A stretch of DNA of 64,000 bases from Diadophis punctatus similis (lineage: Eukaryota; Chordata; Lepidosauria; Squamata; Dipsadidae), in contig JALIGW010000026.1 in NCBI GenBank assembly GCA_023053685.1, positions 3,191,108 to 3,255,107 of the forward strand, written 5' to 3'. The notes under the pieces were generated by a model, which searched no databases, was not told the origin of the DNA, and worked only from the letters and a program-made list of their open reading frames with translations. The translations under genes and the position numbers were made by a program. The number at the start of each line of letters is the position of its first letter. Within the stretch, counting starts at the first letter, position 1. Below, piece after piece: positions 19,153-30,228 of this stretch.

Positions 19153-19551
19153 TGTGTAAAAATGAACCTGAGTGAATTCAGACTTAATAATGACAGTAGT
19201 GTAGTTTATAGCTGTGCGTATTTATTTAATCTGTGAGGACCTGAGTGAAGACCTTAGTCTTCAGTAGAACTTTCTATGTATGGGGGGGGGGGAAGAGGGG
19301 GGGACCTGAATGAAGACTTCACAATGCACCATACTATGGCTTATAGTTATGCCTATTTAATGTGAGGACCTGAGTGAAGACTTTATGATACACAATAGCC
19401 TATCTTGAAATGCAGATGGCAACTTATGTTGATATCTACTTAATCGATGTATGAGGAACTGAGGGAAAATTAAATGGGAAATCAATAATTTATATCTTTA
19501 AATGCAAGGGGTGTGTGTGTGTGTGAGACAGAGGACCTAAATAAAGACATG

Positions 19552-19606
<55 letters not shown>

Positions 19607-19875
19607 TTTTTGTGTTTGTATTTTTGTCTTTGTGTGTTTGTATTTTTTTGTATTTTTGTACAGTTTAAATGTCTTTATTTATGTGTGTGTGTTTGTGTGT
19701 GTGTGTTTGTGTGTGTGTGTGTAAAATGAACCTGAGTGAATTCAGACTTAATAATGTACAGTAGTGTAGCTTATAGCTGTGCGTATTTATTTAATCTGTG
19801 AGGACCTGAGTGAAGACCTTAGTCTTCAGTAGAACTTTCTATGTATAAAGGGGGGAGAGAGAGAGAGAGAGAGAG

Positions 19876-19924
<49 letters not shown>

Positions 19925-20302
19925 AGGGAGGGGAGGGAGGGAGGGAGGGAGGGAGGGACCTGAGTGAAGACTTCACAATGCACCATACTGTAGCTTATAG
20001 TTATGCCTATTTAATGTGAGGACCTGAGTGAAGACTTTATGATACACAATAGCCTATCTTGAAATGCAGATGGCAACTTATATTGATATCTACTTAAATC
20101 GATGTATGAGGAACTGAGAGAAAATTAAATGGGAAATCAATAATTTATATCTTTAAATGCAAGGGGTGTATGTGTGAGACAGAGGACCTAAATAAAGACA
20201 TGACTGTCTCTGTGTGTGTGCGTGTGTCCTTTTTGGGTTTGTATTTTTGTCTTTGTGTGTTTGTATTTCTTTGTATTTTTGTACAGTTTAAATGTCTTTA
20301 TT

Positions 20303-20356
<54 letters not shown>

Positions 20357-20888
20357 TGAACCTGAGTGAATTCAGACTTAATAATGTACAGTAGTGTATC
20401 TTATTTAATCTGTGAGGACCTGAGTGAAGACTTCATGTTGGAGAGTAATTTATATCTTGGAGAAAGGGGAGGGAGGGAGGGGGAAGAGAAGTGGACCGGA
20501 GTGAAGACTTCACAATGCAGAAAACTGTGGCTTTCAGCTATGCCTATCTATTTCATCTTCATAAGAGGACCTGAGTGAAAACTTCACAGTGCACAGTAGT
20601 TTATACCTTTAAATGGAGGGAGGGAGGGAGAGAGAGGGGGGGACCTGAGTGAAGACTTCACAATGCACCCTACTGTGGCTTATAGTTATGCCTATTTAAT
20701 GTGAGGACCTGAGTGAAGACTTTATGATACACAATAGCCTATCTTGAAATGCAGATGGCAACTTATATTGATATCTACTTAATCGATGTATGAGGAACTG
20801 AGGGAAAATTAAATGGGAAATCAATAATTTATATCTTTAAATGTAAGGGGTGTATGTGTGAGACAGAGGACCTAAATAAAGACATGAC

Positions 20889-20941
<53 letters not shown>

Positions 20942-21180
20942 TTTTTGTGTTTATATTTTTGTCTTTGTGTGTTTGTATTTTTTTGTATTTTTGTACAGTT
21001 TAAATGTCTTTATTTGTGTGTGTGTGTATGTGTGTGTGTGTGTATGTGTGTAAAAATGAACCTGAGTGAATTCAGACTTAATAATGTACAGTAGTGTAGC
21101 TTATAGCTGTGCGTATTTATTTAATCTGTGAGGACCTGAGTGAAGACCTTAGTTTTCAGTAGAACTTTCTATGTATAAAG

Positions 21181-21235
<55 letters not shown>

Positions 21236-21920
21236 AGGGAGGGAGGGAGGGAGGGAGGGAGGGACCTGAGTGAAGACTTCACAATGCACCATACTGTAGC
21301 TTATAGTTATGCCTATTTAATGTGAGGACCTGAGTGAAGACTTTATGATACACAATAGCCTATCTTGAAATGCAGATGGCAACTTATATTGATATCTACT
21401 TAATCGATGTATGAGGAACTGAGGGAAAATTAAATGGGAAATCAATAATTTATATCTTTAAATGCAAGGGGTGTGTGTGTGAGACAGAGGACCTTAATAA
21501 AGACATGACTGTCTGTGTGTGTGCATGTGTGTGTGCGTGTGTCCTTTTTGTGATTCTATTTTTGTCTTTGTGTGTTTGTATTTCTTTGTATTTTTGTACA
21601 GTTTAAATGTCTTTATTTGTATGTATGTGTGTAAAAATTAACCTGAGTGAATTCAGACTTCATAATGTACAGTAGTGTAGCTTATAGCTGTGCGTATTTA
21701 TTTAATCTGTGAGGACCTGAGTGAAGACTTCATGTTGGAAAGTAATTTATATCTTGGAGAGAGGGGTGGGAGGGAGGGGGAAGAGAAGTGGACCGGAGTG
21801 AAGACTTCACAATGCAGAAAACTGTGGCTTTCAGCTATGCCTATCTATTTCATCTTCATAAGAGGACCTGAGTGAAAACTTCACAGTGCACAGTAGTTTA
21901 TACCTTTAAATGGAGGGAGG
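16204..21920 (+). repeat. Long-unit hierarchical satellite, about nine units of 520-700 bp
   Basis: The invariant phrase 'acacaatagcctatcttg' starts at 16451, 17077, 17598, 18137, 18840, 19390, 20044, 20729 and 21350, so spacings are 626, 521, 539, 703, 550, 654, 685 and 621. Each unit is itself built of about six submonomers of 60-100 bp that start with variants of GAGGACCTGAGTGAAGACTT. Length differences come from (TG)n and (GA)n tracts and from an optional module at about 18537-18715, 20432-20612 and 21727-21910. Short frames are (Cys-Val)n artefacts. Confidence 0.95.
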
Positions 21921-21931
21921 GAGAGAGAGAG

Positions 21932-21964
<33 letters not shown>

Positions 21965-21974
21965 GAGAGAGAGA
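21915..21974. repeat. (GA)n tract at the right edge of the satellite
   Basis: A simple GA run closing the last satellite unit. It is followed by unique sequence and then by an AT-rich retroposon-like segment (22120-22390) with 'gtatataacatagtaaat' repeated several times. Confidence 0.85.
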
Positions 21975-22119
21975 TTGCTGCCAAAGAATTTAAACATATG
22001 CCTCGCTGTGAAGCAGAAATTTTTACCTAAGAAAGTATGAAGTGTGTATGTATGTATGTACATATGTATGGAGACATGTAAGTGAACAGTATAGCACATC
22101 ATAATAATGTTATTATTAT

Positions 22120-22393
22120 TATTATTAATTTTTATTTTGTCAAACATGTACAAGATAACAGGTATAGTATAAACATAAATATGAACATAGTAAATGTATA
22201 TAACATAAAATGGTATATAACATAGTAAATGTATATAATTTACATATAGTAAATGTATATAATTTACATATTAAATGGTATATAACATAGTAAATGTATA
22301 TAATTTACATATTAAATGGTATATAACATAAAATGGTATATAACATAGTAAATGGTATATAACATAGTAAATAGTATAAACATAAATATGAAC
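22120..22393. repeat. AT-rich short tandem repeat around 'tatataacatagtaaatg'
   Basis: About six imperfect copies of an 18- to 30-bp AT-rich unit after an (ATT)n stretch. This is probably a retroposon tail that expanded; the family is not recognised. Confidence 0.6.
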
Positions 22394-22651
22394 CAGAGGT
22401 TGGTTCCTGCCGGTTCGGACCGGTTCTATAGAACCGGTAGTGGGAATTTCCCCCCGCTCACCAAACCGGCAGCGATGGCCGAATGGCCACGCCCCTGAAC
22501 CGACTCGCTCGGTGGCGCCACAGGTGCCATCTTATTTTTCGCTTCTGCGCATGCGCGCCCATGCCGCACACCCACCCGACGCGCAACACACGTGCCCACA
22601 TGGCGTGTGAGGAAGCGAACTGGCAGCGAGTTAAGTCAGAACCCACCCCTG
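22394..22651. mobile_element. hAT-like MITE with 8-bp target duplication
   Basis: The element begins CAGAGGTTGG and ends CCCACCCCTG, imperfect inverted termini. It is flanked on both sides by ATATGAAC (22386-22393 and 22652-22659). An 8-bp duplication and CAGNGGT ends are typical of hAT transposons. The GC-rich interior holds an NRF-1-like site TGCGCATGCGCG at 22546-22557. No coding capacity. Confidence 0.75.
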
Positions 22652-22659
22652 ATATGAAC

Positions 22660-23398
22660 ATAGTAAATAATGTAATTTGCATCTCTCTTTATCATCTTTA
22701 CGAGAGGACCTCAGTAACATATCTGCCTGACTATATAATCCACACAGCAGGACCTGACAGAAGACTTCACCCTACTTTGAGCCCCTCTGAGGACGTTGGT
22801 AGTTCATTGAAGCTAAGGAGGTCTGGATTTGAGGTCTTTGGGGATGGAGAGCCAGCAGGATTTCTTCCTAGGGTTTATTGAATTTGGGGTGTGGGTGTGG
22901 ACTTGGTACACTAGGTGGATGAAAAAAATCACTACACAGAAGTAAACACAGATAAGTCTGTTACACTTCAGCACAAGTCAAAATATGTCAGCCTCTGCAG
23001 GGAGCCTAGACTGCCACCCCTTGAATAAATCAAAATATAGATTTTTAAAAGAAGCGAAAAGCAGGAAGTGAGTTGGAGCAAAGTTGAGCATCTGAGTAAA
23101 TTTTCCAGTTCTTCTACTTTGGGTTTAATTGAAGGCCATGCTATTTTTCACCCTTGGCCTCTTAAAGGAGAATGTTTTTGGAGATTTGGTAGTTTTTTCT
23201 CTTATTGGGAGACCGAGATTATAGTATGTCGGAATTCCCCCAACAAAATAATATTTATTCATGTAGGCATTTAAAAAAAGATGCTTAGGAAATGCTTAGG
23301 AAAATGTTAATCAAGTTTCGAAGGTTCATTCTTTGGCTGTAACAAAATGCAACTGGAATCTGCTTGTCCAATCTTGTTTTCCCTCCTTGGTTTAATAG
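22660..23398. other. Upstream region of the LAP1-like gene
   Basis: Mostly unique sequence; the last bases form a polypyrimidine tract and TTTAATAG acceptor at 23372-23398. If the exon at 23399 is internal, a noncoding first exon should lie somewhere upstream. None is evident. Confidence 0.4.
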
Positions 23399-23445
23399 GA
23401 GTCAGATGACCAGCAGAACTTCGTAAACAGAGGCCGATTCAGGAG

Positions 23446-25249
23446 ATGTTGGATTGCTCAGCGGACAGTAAGTAGCCATTGTCACTTAGCAATTTCCTGG
23501 TTAATAGCTAGATGGGTTTTTCTCCAATCCTGATGCTCAGTTATGGAATTCCCTGCTACAAGAGGCCTTGAAGTTGAAAGGCACGAACTTTTTTTGTCAC
23601 ATATAAACTTCACCGAGTTATTTTTGTTTTCCCTCTAGTTGAGAATAGCTGGATATGCGCGTGTCCAAACTTTTTCACATAAAGTATGTGATTGCATCTT
23701 GCAACCAGATAAGCTAGCTGATCGGGGAAACAATTCTAGACTAGCCCGTTCCTTGAAGGTTTAGTTATTTGCTAGCAAGGAGCTTTATGGAAGAGTTTGG
23801 CAGGGTGAGATCCTGCCTCTGGAATCAGAATACAACCATTTAGAGAATCTTTAAATGGTTGAACATTTAAATGGTTGACAGTTAGAACATTAAAGAATTA
23901 ATTGTTCTAACTGTCAGGAAATTTCTCCTTAGTTCTAAGTTACTTCTCTCCTTGTTTAGTTTCCACCCATTACTTCTTGTTCTACCTTCAGGTGCCTTGG
24001 AGAAGAGGGAGTCAAACTATTCTCCAAAGCACCTGAAGGTAGAACAAGAAGCAATGGGTGGAACCTAAACAAGGAGAGAAGCAACTTAGAACTAAGGAGA
24101 AATTTCCTGACAGTTAGAACAATTAATCAGTGGAACAGCTTGCCTCCAGAAGCTGTGAATGCTCCAACACTGGAAGTTTTTAAGAAGATGTTGGATAACC
24201 ATTTGTCTGAAGTAGTGTAGGGTTTCCTGCCTAGGCAGGGGGTTGGATTAGAAGACCTCCAAGGTCCCTTCCAACTCTGTTGTTGTTGTTATTATTATTA
24301 TTATTATCTCATCCTGCTTTTATTTTTAAACTCACGACAGTTGAATTGTTGTTGTTTTCCTTCCTCTGTGCTAAAAGATGGAGAGATGCAGGAGAGGCGA
24401 AGGGGTGATGAAAGTTGCATGGACAACAGGAACTTTCCAGAACTTTCTTGTGGAGCTAGGAAGCACACTGAGGACCAGACGGATGAGAAGTCTGGATGTT
24501 CGGAAGATCCATCTTGGCAGCCTCAGGAATCCGACTGCCTCCCTTCCATCCTTCTGGCAGCCTTTCTGGTCCTCGTCTTTGTCTCTGTTTCAATGGTCCT
24601 ACTTTCTCATGAGGCTGACCACTTTCCTTTGAGGGACCTCAAGGCCTCGAGTCCCAACACTCTTCATCGGAAGCCCAAGGAAGATTTCCAATCTCTTCAT
24701 CTCTTTTTCCCAAACCAACCGGAATCAACCTGGAGAGCAATCCTGCGATACGTTTGCAACCCGTTGGGAACGTCTCATCTGGAGGAGCCTTGGATCCTGG
24801 CTGGAATTGGCCCAGGAGATACAAGCCGGACCCTGCTCTGCTTCACAAAAACGATGCTCTCCTTACTGACTCAGCAAAAATCCATCGGTGTTGAGTTTCT
24901 GGATTCCACCAGCCCTTGGCTTCCTCCGATGGGTTCTTCTGAAAATAGGAGCTGGCTGATCAGCGGTGTGAAAGTTATTTGGGCAGAAGACAGTCTCCTG
25001 AGTGGATTGGTGGTGTCATTGGAAAGTCTCCTGGATGGAAAAGGGGAGGTCACCAAGAACGCATTTGCCCTCGTGGGGGAGCAGATTCGAGAGAGGCTCC
25101 TCATGCAAAGATTGACCCCTTCATTGATCTCAAGAATCTTGAGCTTGAACCCCGATAGGAGACTGAAGATGATGATGGTCGACCACGAGGACTTTCTTGT
25201 CCTCTTCATCACACCTGAGCAATATTTGGAAAGCGGGTTGGTTTGCTAA
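23446..25249 (+). CDS. Torsin-1A-interacting-protein-like (LAP1/LULL1-like) single-pass membrane protein
   Basis: Two exons, 23399-23467 (ATG at 23446) and 24378-25249, join in phase across GTAAGT and CTAAAAG signals and give 297 residues. Residues 1-61 are hydrophilic, 62-83 form one strong transmembrane helix (ILLAAFLVLVFVSVSMVLL), and the rest should be luminal, with one N-glycosylation sequon at 197. The C-terminal domain follows the luminal domain of LAP1/LULL1 as I recall it: FPNQPESTW (118-126), EPWILAGIGPGDTSRTLLCF (144-163), a middle LVVSLESLL, an amphipathic EQIRERLL (242-249) and LVLFITPEQYL..GLVC at the end. Those proteins bind and activate torsin AAA+ ATPases in the nuclear envelope and ER. 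The N-terminal part is far shorter than in LAP1. An AATAAA follows at 25367. The splice structure is well supported; the family call is moderate, and an unrelated type II membrane protein is the alternative. Confidence 0.6.
23885..24277. mobile_element. Head-to-head palindromic pair of CR1 3' fragments
   Basis: An antisense copy (about 23885-24010) is followed at once by a sense copy (about 24015-24277), joined at their 5' breakpoints near 'gagtcaaactattctcc'. The pair sits in the single intron of the LAP1-like gene, 100 bp before the second exon's acceptor. It ends in (GTT)n(ATT)n. Confidence 0.85.
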
Positions 25250-25366
25250 AGGTGGCTTATGTTTATTATCTGCCGTCCTTCGACGGAGAGGTGTCTTCTA
25301 ATCACTTGGGCACAGGTAGAATGAAAGGCCTACCCCGAGGAGGTAGAACAGGGGTCAGGCAAGGGA

Positions 25367-25372
25367 AATAAA
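25367..25372 (+). terminator. Polyadenylation signal AATAAA of the LAP1-like gene
   Basis: The canonical hexamer lies 118 bases after the stop codon, at a fitting distance for a short 3' UTR. Confidence 0.55.
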
Positions 25373-25650
25373 GATCTGCAAGTAGAAATCCTGATCTGCA
25401 GTGGGCCGAAGTATTTTCTGAAGCTTTATTAAGCACCCATAAAATGAAGATGGAAGAATGGACCTTACAGGTTTCTTTGTCGTGAGGATCTGCCGAAGAG
25501 AATTACCCTAGAGCAGTGTTTCTCCCCCTTGCCCCCCCCCTTAAGATGTATGGACTTCAACTCCCAGAACTCCCCAACTAGCAGATAATTCTGGGAGTTG
25601 AAGTCTACACATCCCAAGATAGCCAAGGCTGAAAAACAGTGCTCTCGATC

Positions 25651-25766
25651 AGAGGTCTTCAAACTTGGCAACTTTAAGACTTGTGGACTTCAACTCCCAG
25701 GATTCCCCGGAGAATTCTGGGAGTTGAAGTCCCCAAGTCTTAAAGTTGCCAAGTTTGGGGACCTCT
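25651..25766. mobile_element. Near-perfect hairpin MITE
   Basis: Arms of about 50 bases on either side of 'gattccccggagaattc', with 'aaacttggcaactttaagac' on the left and its complement on the right. A second, less complete copy lies at about 25540-25625. Confidence 0.75.
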
Positions 25767-25769
25767 GCT

Positions 25770-27440
25770 CTAGATGATTTCAAAACTGGACAGTAGGAAT
25801 AATGTATCTCCAGAAGTGATTGCATCTCTGGAAAGTTGAATAGCGGACAACTTGGATGTATTATTGTCAAAGAAGACCATCATGGAAATAATTGTAGTAG
25901 TAGACGCCTCCTCTGTACCTTTGTTGGTGTGTGTATAAATGTACATAGTGATCGTATCCTTGGTGCGTTCGGGACAAAAAAAGATGCAATCCAGATGTGA
26001 ATAAGTCCTTGTAATTCTACTTGTGAACTGTGATGATCGGACACAAATTCTACTACATCTTGTACTTAAAAGCTACCTCATTAAAACGTGTATATCCCAA
26101 GCCAGGGTGGTTGTGGGAACTTATTCAGTGTGTATGTTTATATTTCAGCCGACTGCCCAGATTCTTCCAATTAAGGTATCCGGCATTTTGAAAATGTTGA
26201 ATCTCTTGTTTGTCGTTATCAACACGAACGCACCTTTGTCGACATGTCTTAAGGTTGGGGGAAAGGGGGTGTATTGGTATGTGAGAATGAGCTTTGGAGA
26301 CGGGAGAAAGAACGGCAGGCTAAGCAATAGTCAGATAACAGGCAGCTGAGCCCAGAGAAGGAACAGGGGGGTGGGAAACATCTTAAAAGAGACCCTCCCT
26401 AGATTCTTGGACTTGCAAGATTCTGTTAATGTCACCTTACCATAAAGTTAGAGAGAGTACTTCCGGTATATGCCTCTCGTTGGGACTACCTTGCCAGGCT
26501 GACAGGTGATGGGTTCTAATCCAGCTGCTCTCGTTTCCAGGGGAATGAAATGGGGGTGGGAGGGGGATAGAAACACTGCATTCCTGGGATCAATAAACCT
26601 TCAAAAATGGTTCTCAGCTACACAGACCTTTGCCAATGAAACCACCAGGGTACCAAAGAGACAAGACACATTGCAAACGCAAGATGGTAAAAGCAGCAGA
26701 GGTTTTGTTTGCTACCTGGGCCGAGAGCCCACGGTGCCTGCGTTTCCAACTCTCCACGAGGGCACCGGGCAGCAGGTAGGGGGGTGGGGTGGGAGTGGGG
26801 GCTGCTGCAGAACGAGAAGAGATTTCAGCCACCAAGTTTCCTTGCTTGGCTACCGAGAGAGAAGCTGCGGGGGAAATATTTGGAGCCCTTTTTGTCCTCT
26901 TTGGTTGAAATGCAAATTCTGGCTAACCCAGAACAGGTTGTTGTCAGGGCTCCAAATAGCCTCCAAAACTAAATCGGAGTCCGAAGCAAATTATTCCTCA
27001 AAGTTCCAATTTATTAGCAGAGCCATGTTGGCACATCTGGGAGAAACCCGAATCTGAAATCCCAGGGGTTTCTCCACCCAGTTGAAAGTTCAAGCCCTTG
27101 TCCCCCACACCCCCAAGTCCATCACGTTGACCAATCCTCATCTGCCAACTTGGCAGCAACTCCCATCTCCTCCCGTGCAGGTGCAGGAGTGCGAAGACGA
27201 AGGACGACCTTGAACATCTAGAAGGAATTTTTTATGGCTACATGCAGACAGCCCTCATGCAATGACCCCTCCCAAATTCCCACAGCTAAGAATTCATTTT
27301 AAAATAGCATAAAGTGTGGCAGGCCCAAGACCCCAACTCAAATGGCTCCGGCCTGACAGTTGTCCTTTGTGATGGCTGGGCTGAGAGGACCGACGTCAGG
27401 TTGACCAGAAGGCAGGAGGCTTCTGCAGAACAAACTGGCC
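25770..27440. other. Intergenic spacer without recognised gene
   Basis: No repeat family and no splice-flanked open frame that I can defend. A 183-codon frame at 26506-27057 has no recognisable domain and biased composition. Confidence 0.45.
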
Positions 27441-27449
27441 TCTAATAAT

Positions 27450-27930
27450 AATAATAATAACAACAGGGTTGGAAGGGACCTTGGAGGTCTTCTAGTCCAA
27501 CCCCCTGCTTAGGCAGGAAACCCTATACCACTTCAGACAAATGGTTATCCAACATCTTCTTAAAAACGTCCAGTGTTGGAGCATTTACAACTTCTGGAGG
27601 CAAGCTGTTCCACGGATTAATTGTTTTAACTGTCAGGAAATTTCTCCTTAGTTCTAGGTTGCTTCTCTCCTTGATTAGTTTCCACCCATTGCTTCTTGTC
27701 CTGCCCTCAGGTGCTTTGGAGAATAGTTTGACTCCCTCTTCTTTGGGGCAACCCCTGAGATATTGGAAGACTGCTATCATGTCTCCCCTAGTCCGTCTTT
27801 TCATTAAACTAGACATACCCAGTTCCTGCAACCGTTCTTCATATGTTTTAGCCTCCAGTCCCCTAATCATCTTTGTTGCTCTTCTCTGCACTCTTTCTAG
27901 AGTCTCAACATCCTTTTTTCTGTTTTTCCT
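27450..27930 (-). mobile_element. CR1 LINE 3' end with the longest ORF2 remnant in the window
   Basis: The reverse strand keeps about 140 codons open, covering [39 protein letters not shown] and [19 protein letters not shown], the C-terminal tail of CR1-clade reverse transcriptase. The plus-strand side begins with (AAT)n. It is truncated and lacks the catalytic domain. Confidence 0.88.
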
Positions 27931-27934
27931 CTCT

Positions 27935-29180
27935 GTTTTTTTTTCTAAGGGGAGGGCGGGAAAGAAACCTCTGTTGATCTCTGTAGAGGACAATACCAGC
28001 GGCTCCAAGCTGAGATCAAAATGTCCATCTCCATAGCAGCCTCGGATAAGCCCTGCCGTCTTCTACGGTGTTGTCTCCTTGGTTTCTGGTGATCAACAAC
28101 AGCTGCCTCCCCATCCTTGCAGTGTTGAAAACCCAAGTCCTGGGGGAATAGACTGATAGACAAGGATCTTGTGTCCTGAAAGGGAGGGAGGGGTGGGGTG
28201 AAAGATCCTTCGTTTTCCTCTCCTCCGCGGATGGAGGCCCTGCCTCTCTTTGTGCAACCTGGAGACTTTTCTCCCCCCAACATCTAGCGTGGCAAGAGAT
28301 GCAAGAATGAGGAAGATGCCAGTGGCAAGGTGGGCTGATTATTTTCCGGGGAAGGGGTGGGGTGGAGAAGGGGCTGGGCTTGTGTGCGGTGAGCCGGGAG
28401 GGAGATGGTGTCCCTGGGTCCCCAGGATTAAGATCCGTGGTCGGATCGAGGCAGGCAGTTCTGGAGATCCAACTGCAGCCGTTGCGGTTTTGAATCTTGA
28501 GCAAAAGCATGGTTTTAGAAAGGCTGTTTCGAATAGATCTTGTTAATTTAATTGAGGGGGGAAAAGGGGTCTGCGGGGATCCGGGCAAACTTTTCGCATC
28601 TCCCCCAAACTGGAGGGTCGATGGGAAAGAAGGAGAGAGAGAATCAAGGGTGCAAGAGGGGATCGCAGAAGGAAATCGGAAACATTTCCTAACACAGTAG
28701 ATTGTGGTTTTAATCTAGTATGGGGGTGGCTTGCTAGAGAAGGCAGGGGAAGAGAGCATCGCTCAGCTTCGCACGCCAAAGGTTCTGGGTTCAAGCCTTA
28801 AAAGATTTGGAAATCTGGTAGCCATCAAAGTCAGCTCAAATATATATATATATGATTAGACCAAGATTGGCCTGTTTGGAAAGCTGCTTCCAAAGTTCTC
28901 CGATGTTTAATAGTGGGAAATTTAGGACCTGCTCAGAGACTTCATTAGTTTGGTGGACATCCCAGGGACCTGAGAAACTAATCCTTGAAATTCAACAAGC
29001 CTCGTCTTGGGCAAGAGAAGCAAATAATATTCATATTTATAGACACGCTGTCATTTTTCGGACACCTGCAATGTGTTACGTAGTGCTTAATGGGCTTGGG
29101 GTGTTTTTAAGGTGCAGGAAGGCAGCTGTGTGTTCAGTATAACAGATTGCAAGGGAGTGAATGGGAAAAGGAGAAACTAC
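27935..29180. other. Spacer upstream of RNF183
   Basis: Moderately GC-rich sequence. Possible noncoding exons of RNF183 could lie here but none is proven. A short (AT)n is at 28843-28854. Confidence 0.4.
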
Positions 29181-29182
29181 TT

Positions 29183-29536
29183 ACGGGCAGTCTTCGACTT
29201 AACGGCCACAATTAGGGCTGAAACGTCCTGTTGTTAAGCGAGTTGCACCGGATTTTTGAAAACCTTTTGGCCACGGTGGTTAAGTAACTCGCTGCAGTCA
29301 CTAAGCAAATCCTGCGATTGTGAAGTGAATCCAGCTTCCCCCATTGCTTTGGCTTGGGGGGGGGGGAAGTCGGCGATCCCAGGCCCCTGGGAGGCTGCAA
29401 TTGTCGTAAAAACATACCGGTTGCCAAATGTCCGAATTTTGACCACTGCAATGGTTGTGTGTGAACTATTTGCTAATTCTTTTTTTTCCAGTGCCATTAT
29501 GACTTCAAGTGGTCATGAAGTCAAGGACTACCTGCC
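29183..29536. mobile_element. MITE, CGACTTA family
   Basis: The termini are 'cagtcttcgacttaacgg' and 'gaagtcaaggactacctg', inverted to each other. The interior matches the other members ('tgaagtgaatccagcttcccc', read in reverse in other copies). Confidence 0.7.
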
Positions 29537-29539
29537 TAG

Positions 29540-30228
29540 GTTCCTGAGCAAACCGTCCCATTTATGTCTGCAACGTGAGGGCTAGAAACTTAGATAAAAA
29601 GTGCACCTTTGCCACAAGCTCATTTCCACCGCCTCCCTTATCTCTGCAATCATATCATCGACGCTCGGTCCCCGGGGACAGCGGCTTGCCGTATTCTGTA
29701 ACGCATTACGTCCTCAGATAGCACTGTATAAATAGCAGCATGTAATTCGAGAATTCCCCGGAGTTTTCACGCACGCCCAGCCTTGCTTCTTATTCTAACT
29801 TCTCTCTTCCGTTTTTTTTTTTTTTGCTCCAGTGATGGATTTTGTGCGCTTTAAGGGGGGGCTTCAGTCTGCCCAGAAATCCCACCCATCCCCACGATGC
29901 TACGAAACTGACCCGCCATGCTTCTGCTAGCTCTTTCGAGCCTCGTGGGCAATTTTAATAAGCATCAGGCTGTCGGAGAGAGACCGGCCAAGCCAGGGGA
30001 AGGAGGAGTCAAGCAGGGAATTAGTCTGGAATCTTAACGTGGGCACAAGAAAGGAAGTCTGATCTCTCTTGGATGCTGTTGAGCCTTATCTAGTCCGGTC
30101 CGTGTGCAAACTGGAAAGATTGCTGTGAATCAGGCCTGAGCCATAAAGTCTCTAATTGAATCCTTCACATGTGGAGCAGGTCGTTCACGCTTGACAGAAC
30201 CGCTTCCGACTTTTCGAGCCAAATAGCC
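29540..30228. promoter_or_regulatory. 5' flank or UTR of RNF183
   Basis: A pyrimidine tract ending TTTGCTCCAG at 29832 looks like an acceptor and could open the coding exon, giving about 400 bases of 5' UTR. A short upstream ATG at 29834 would then be an upstream frame. This is inferred from the splice motif alone. Confidence 0.3.

Noticed and set aside
16204..21920. CRISPR-like array of regularly spaced repeats
   Set aside because: Repeats are long, diverged and head-to-tail without unique spacers, in a vertebrate genome.
26506..27057. Plus-strand frame of 183 codons
   Set aside because: No domain, no splice or promoter support, uneven composition.
27523..28008. Minus-strand frame of 161 codons with clear homology
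   Set aside because: It is the C-terminal tail of CR1 ORF2, so a transposon fragment and not a host gene.
30169..30228. Upstream in-frame ATG for RNF183
   Set aside because: Weaker context, and the extra 20 residues are absent from the family; the ATG at 30229 aligns with the known start.
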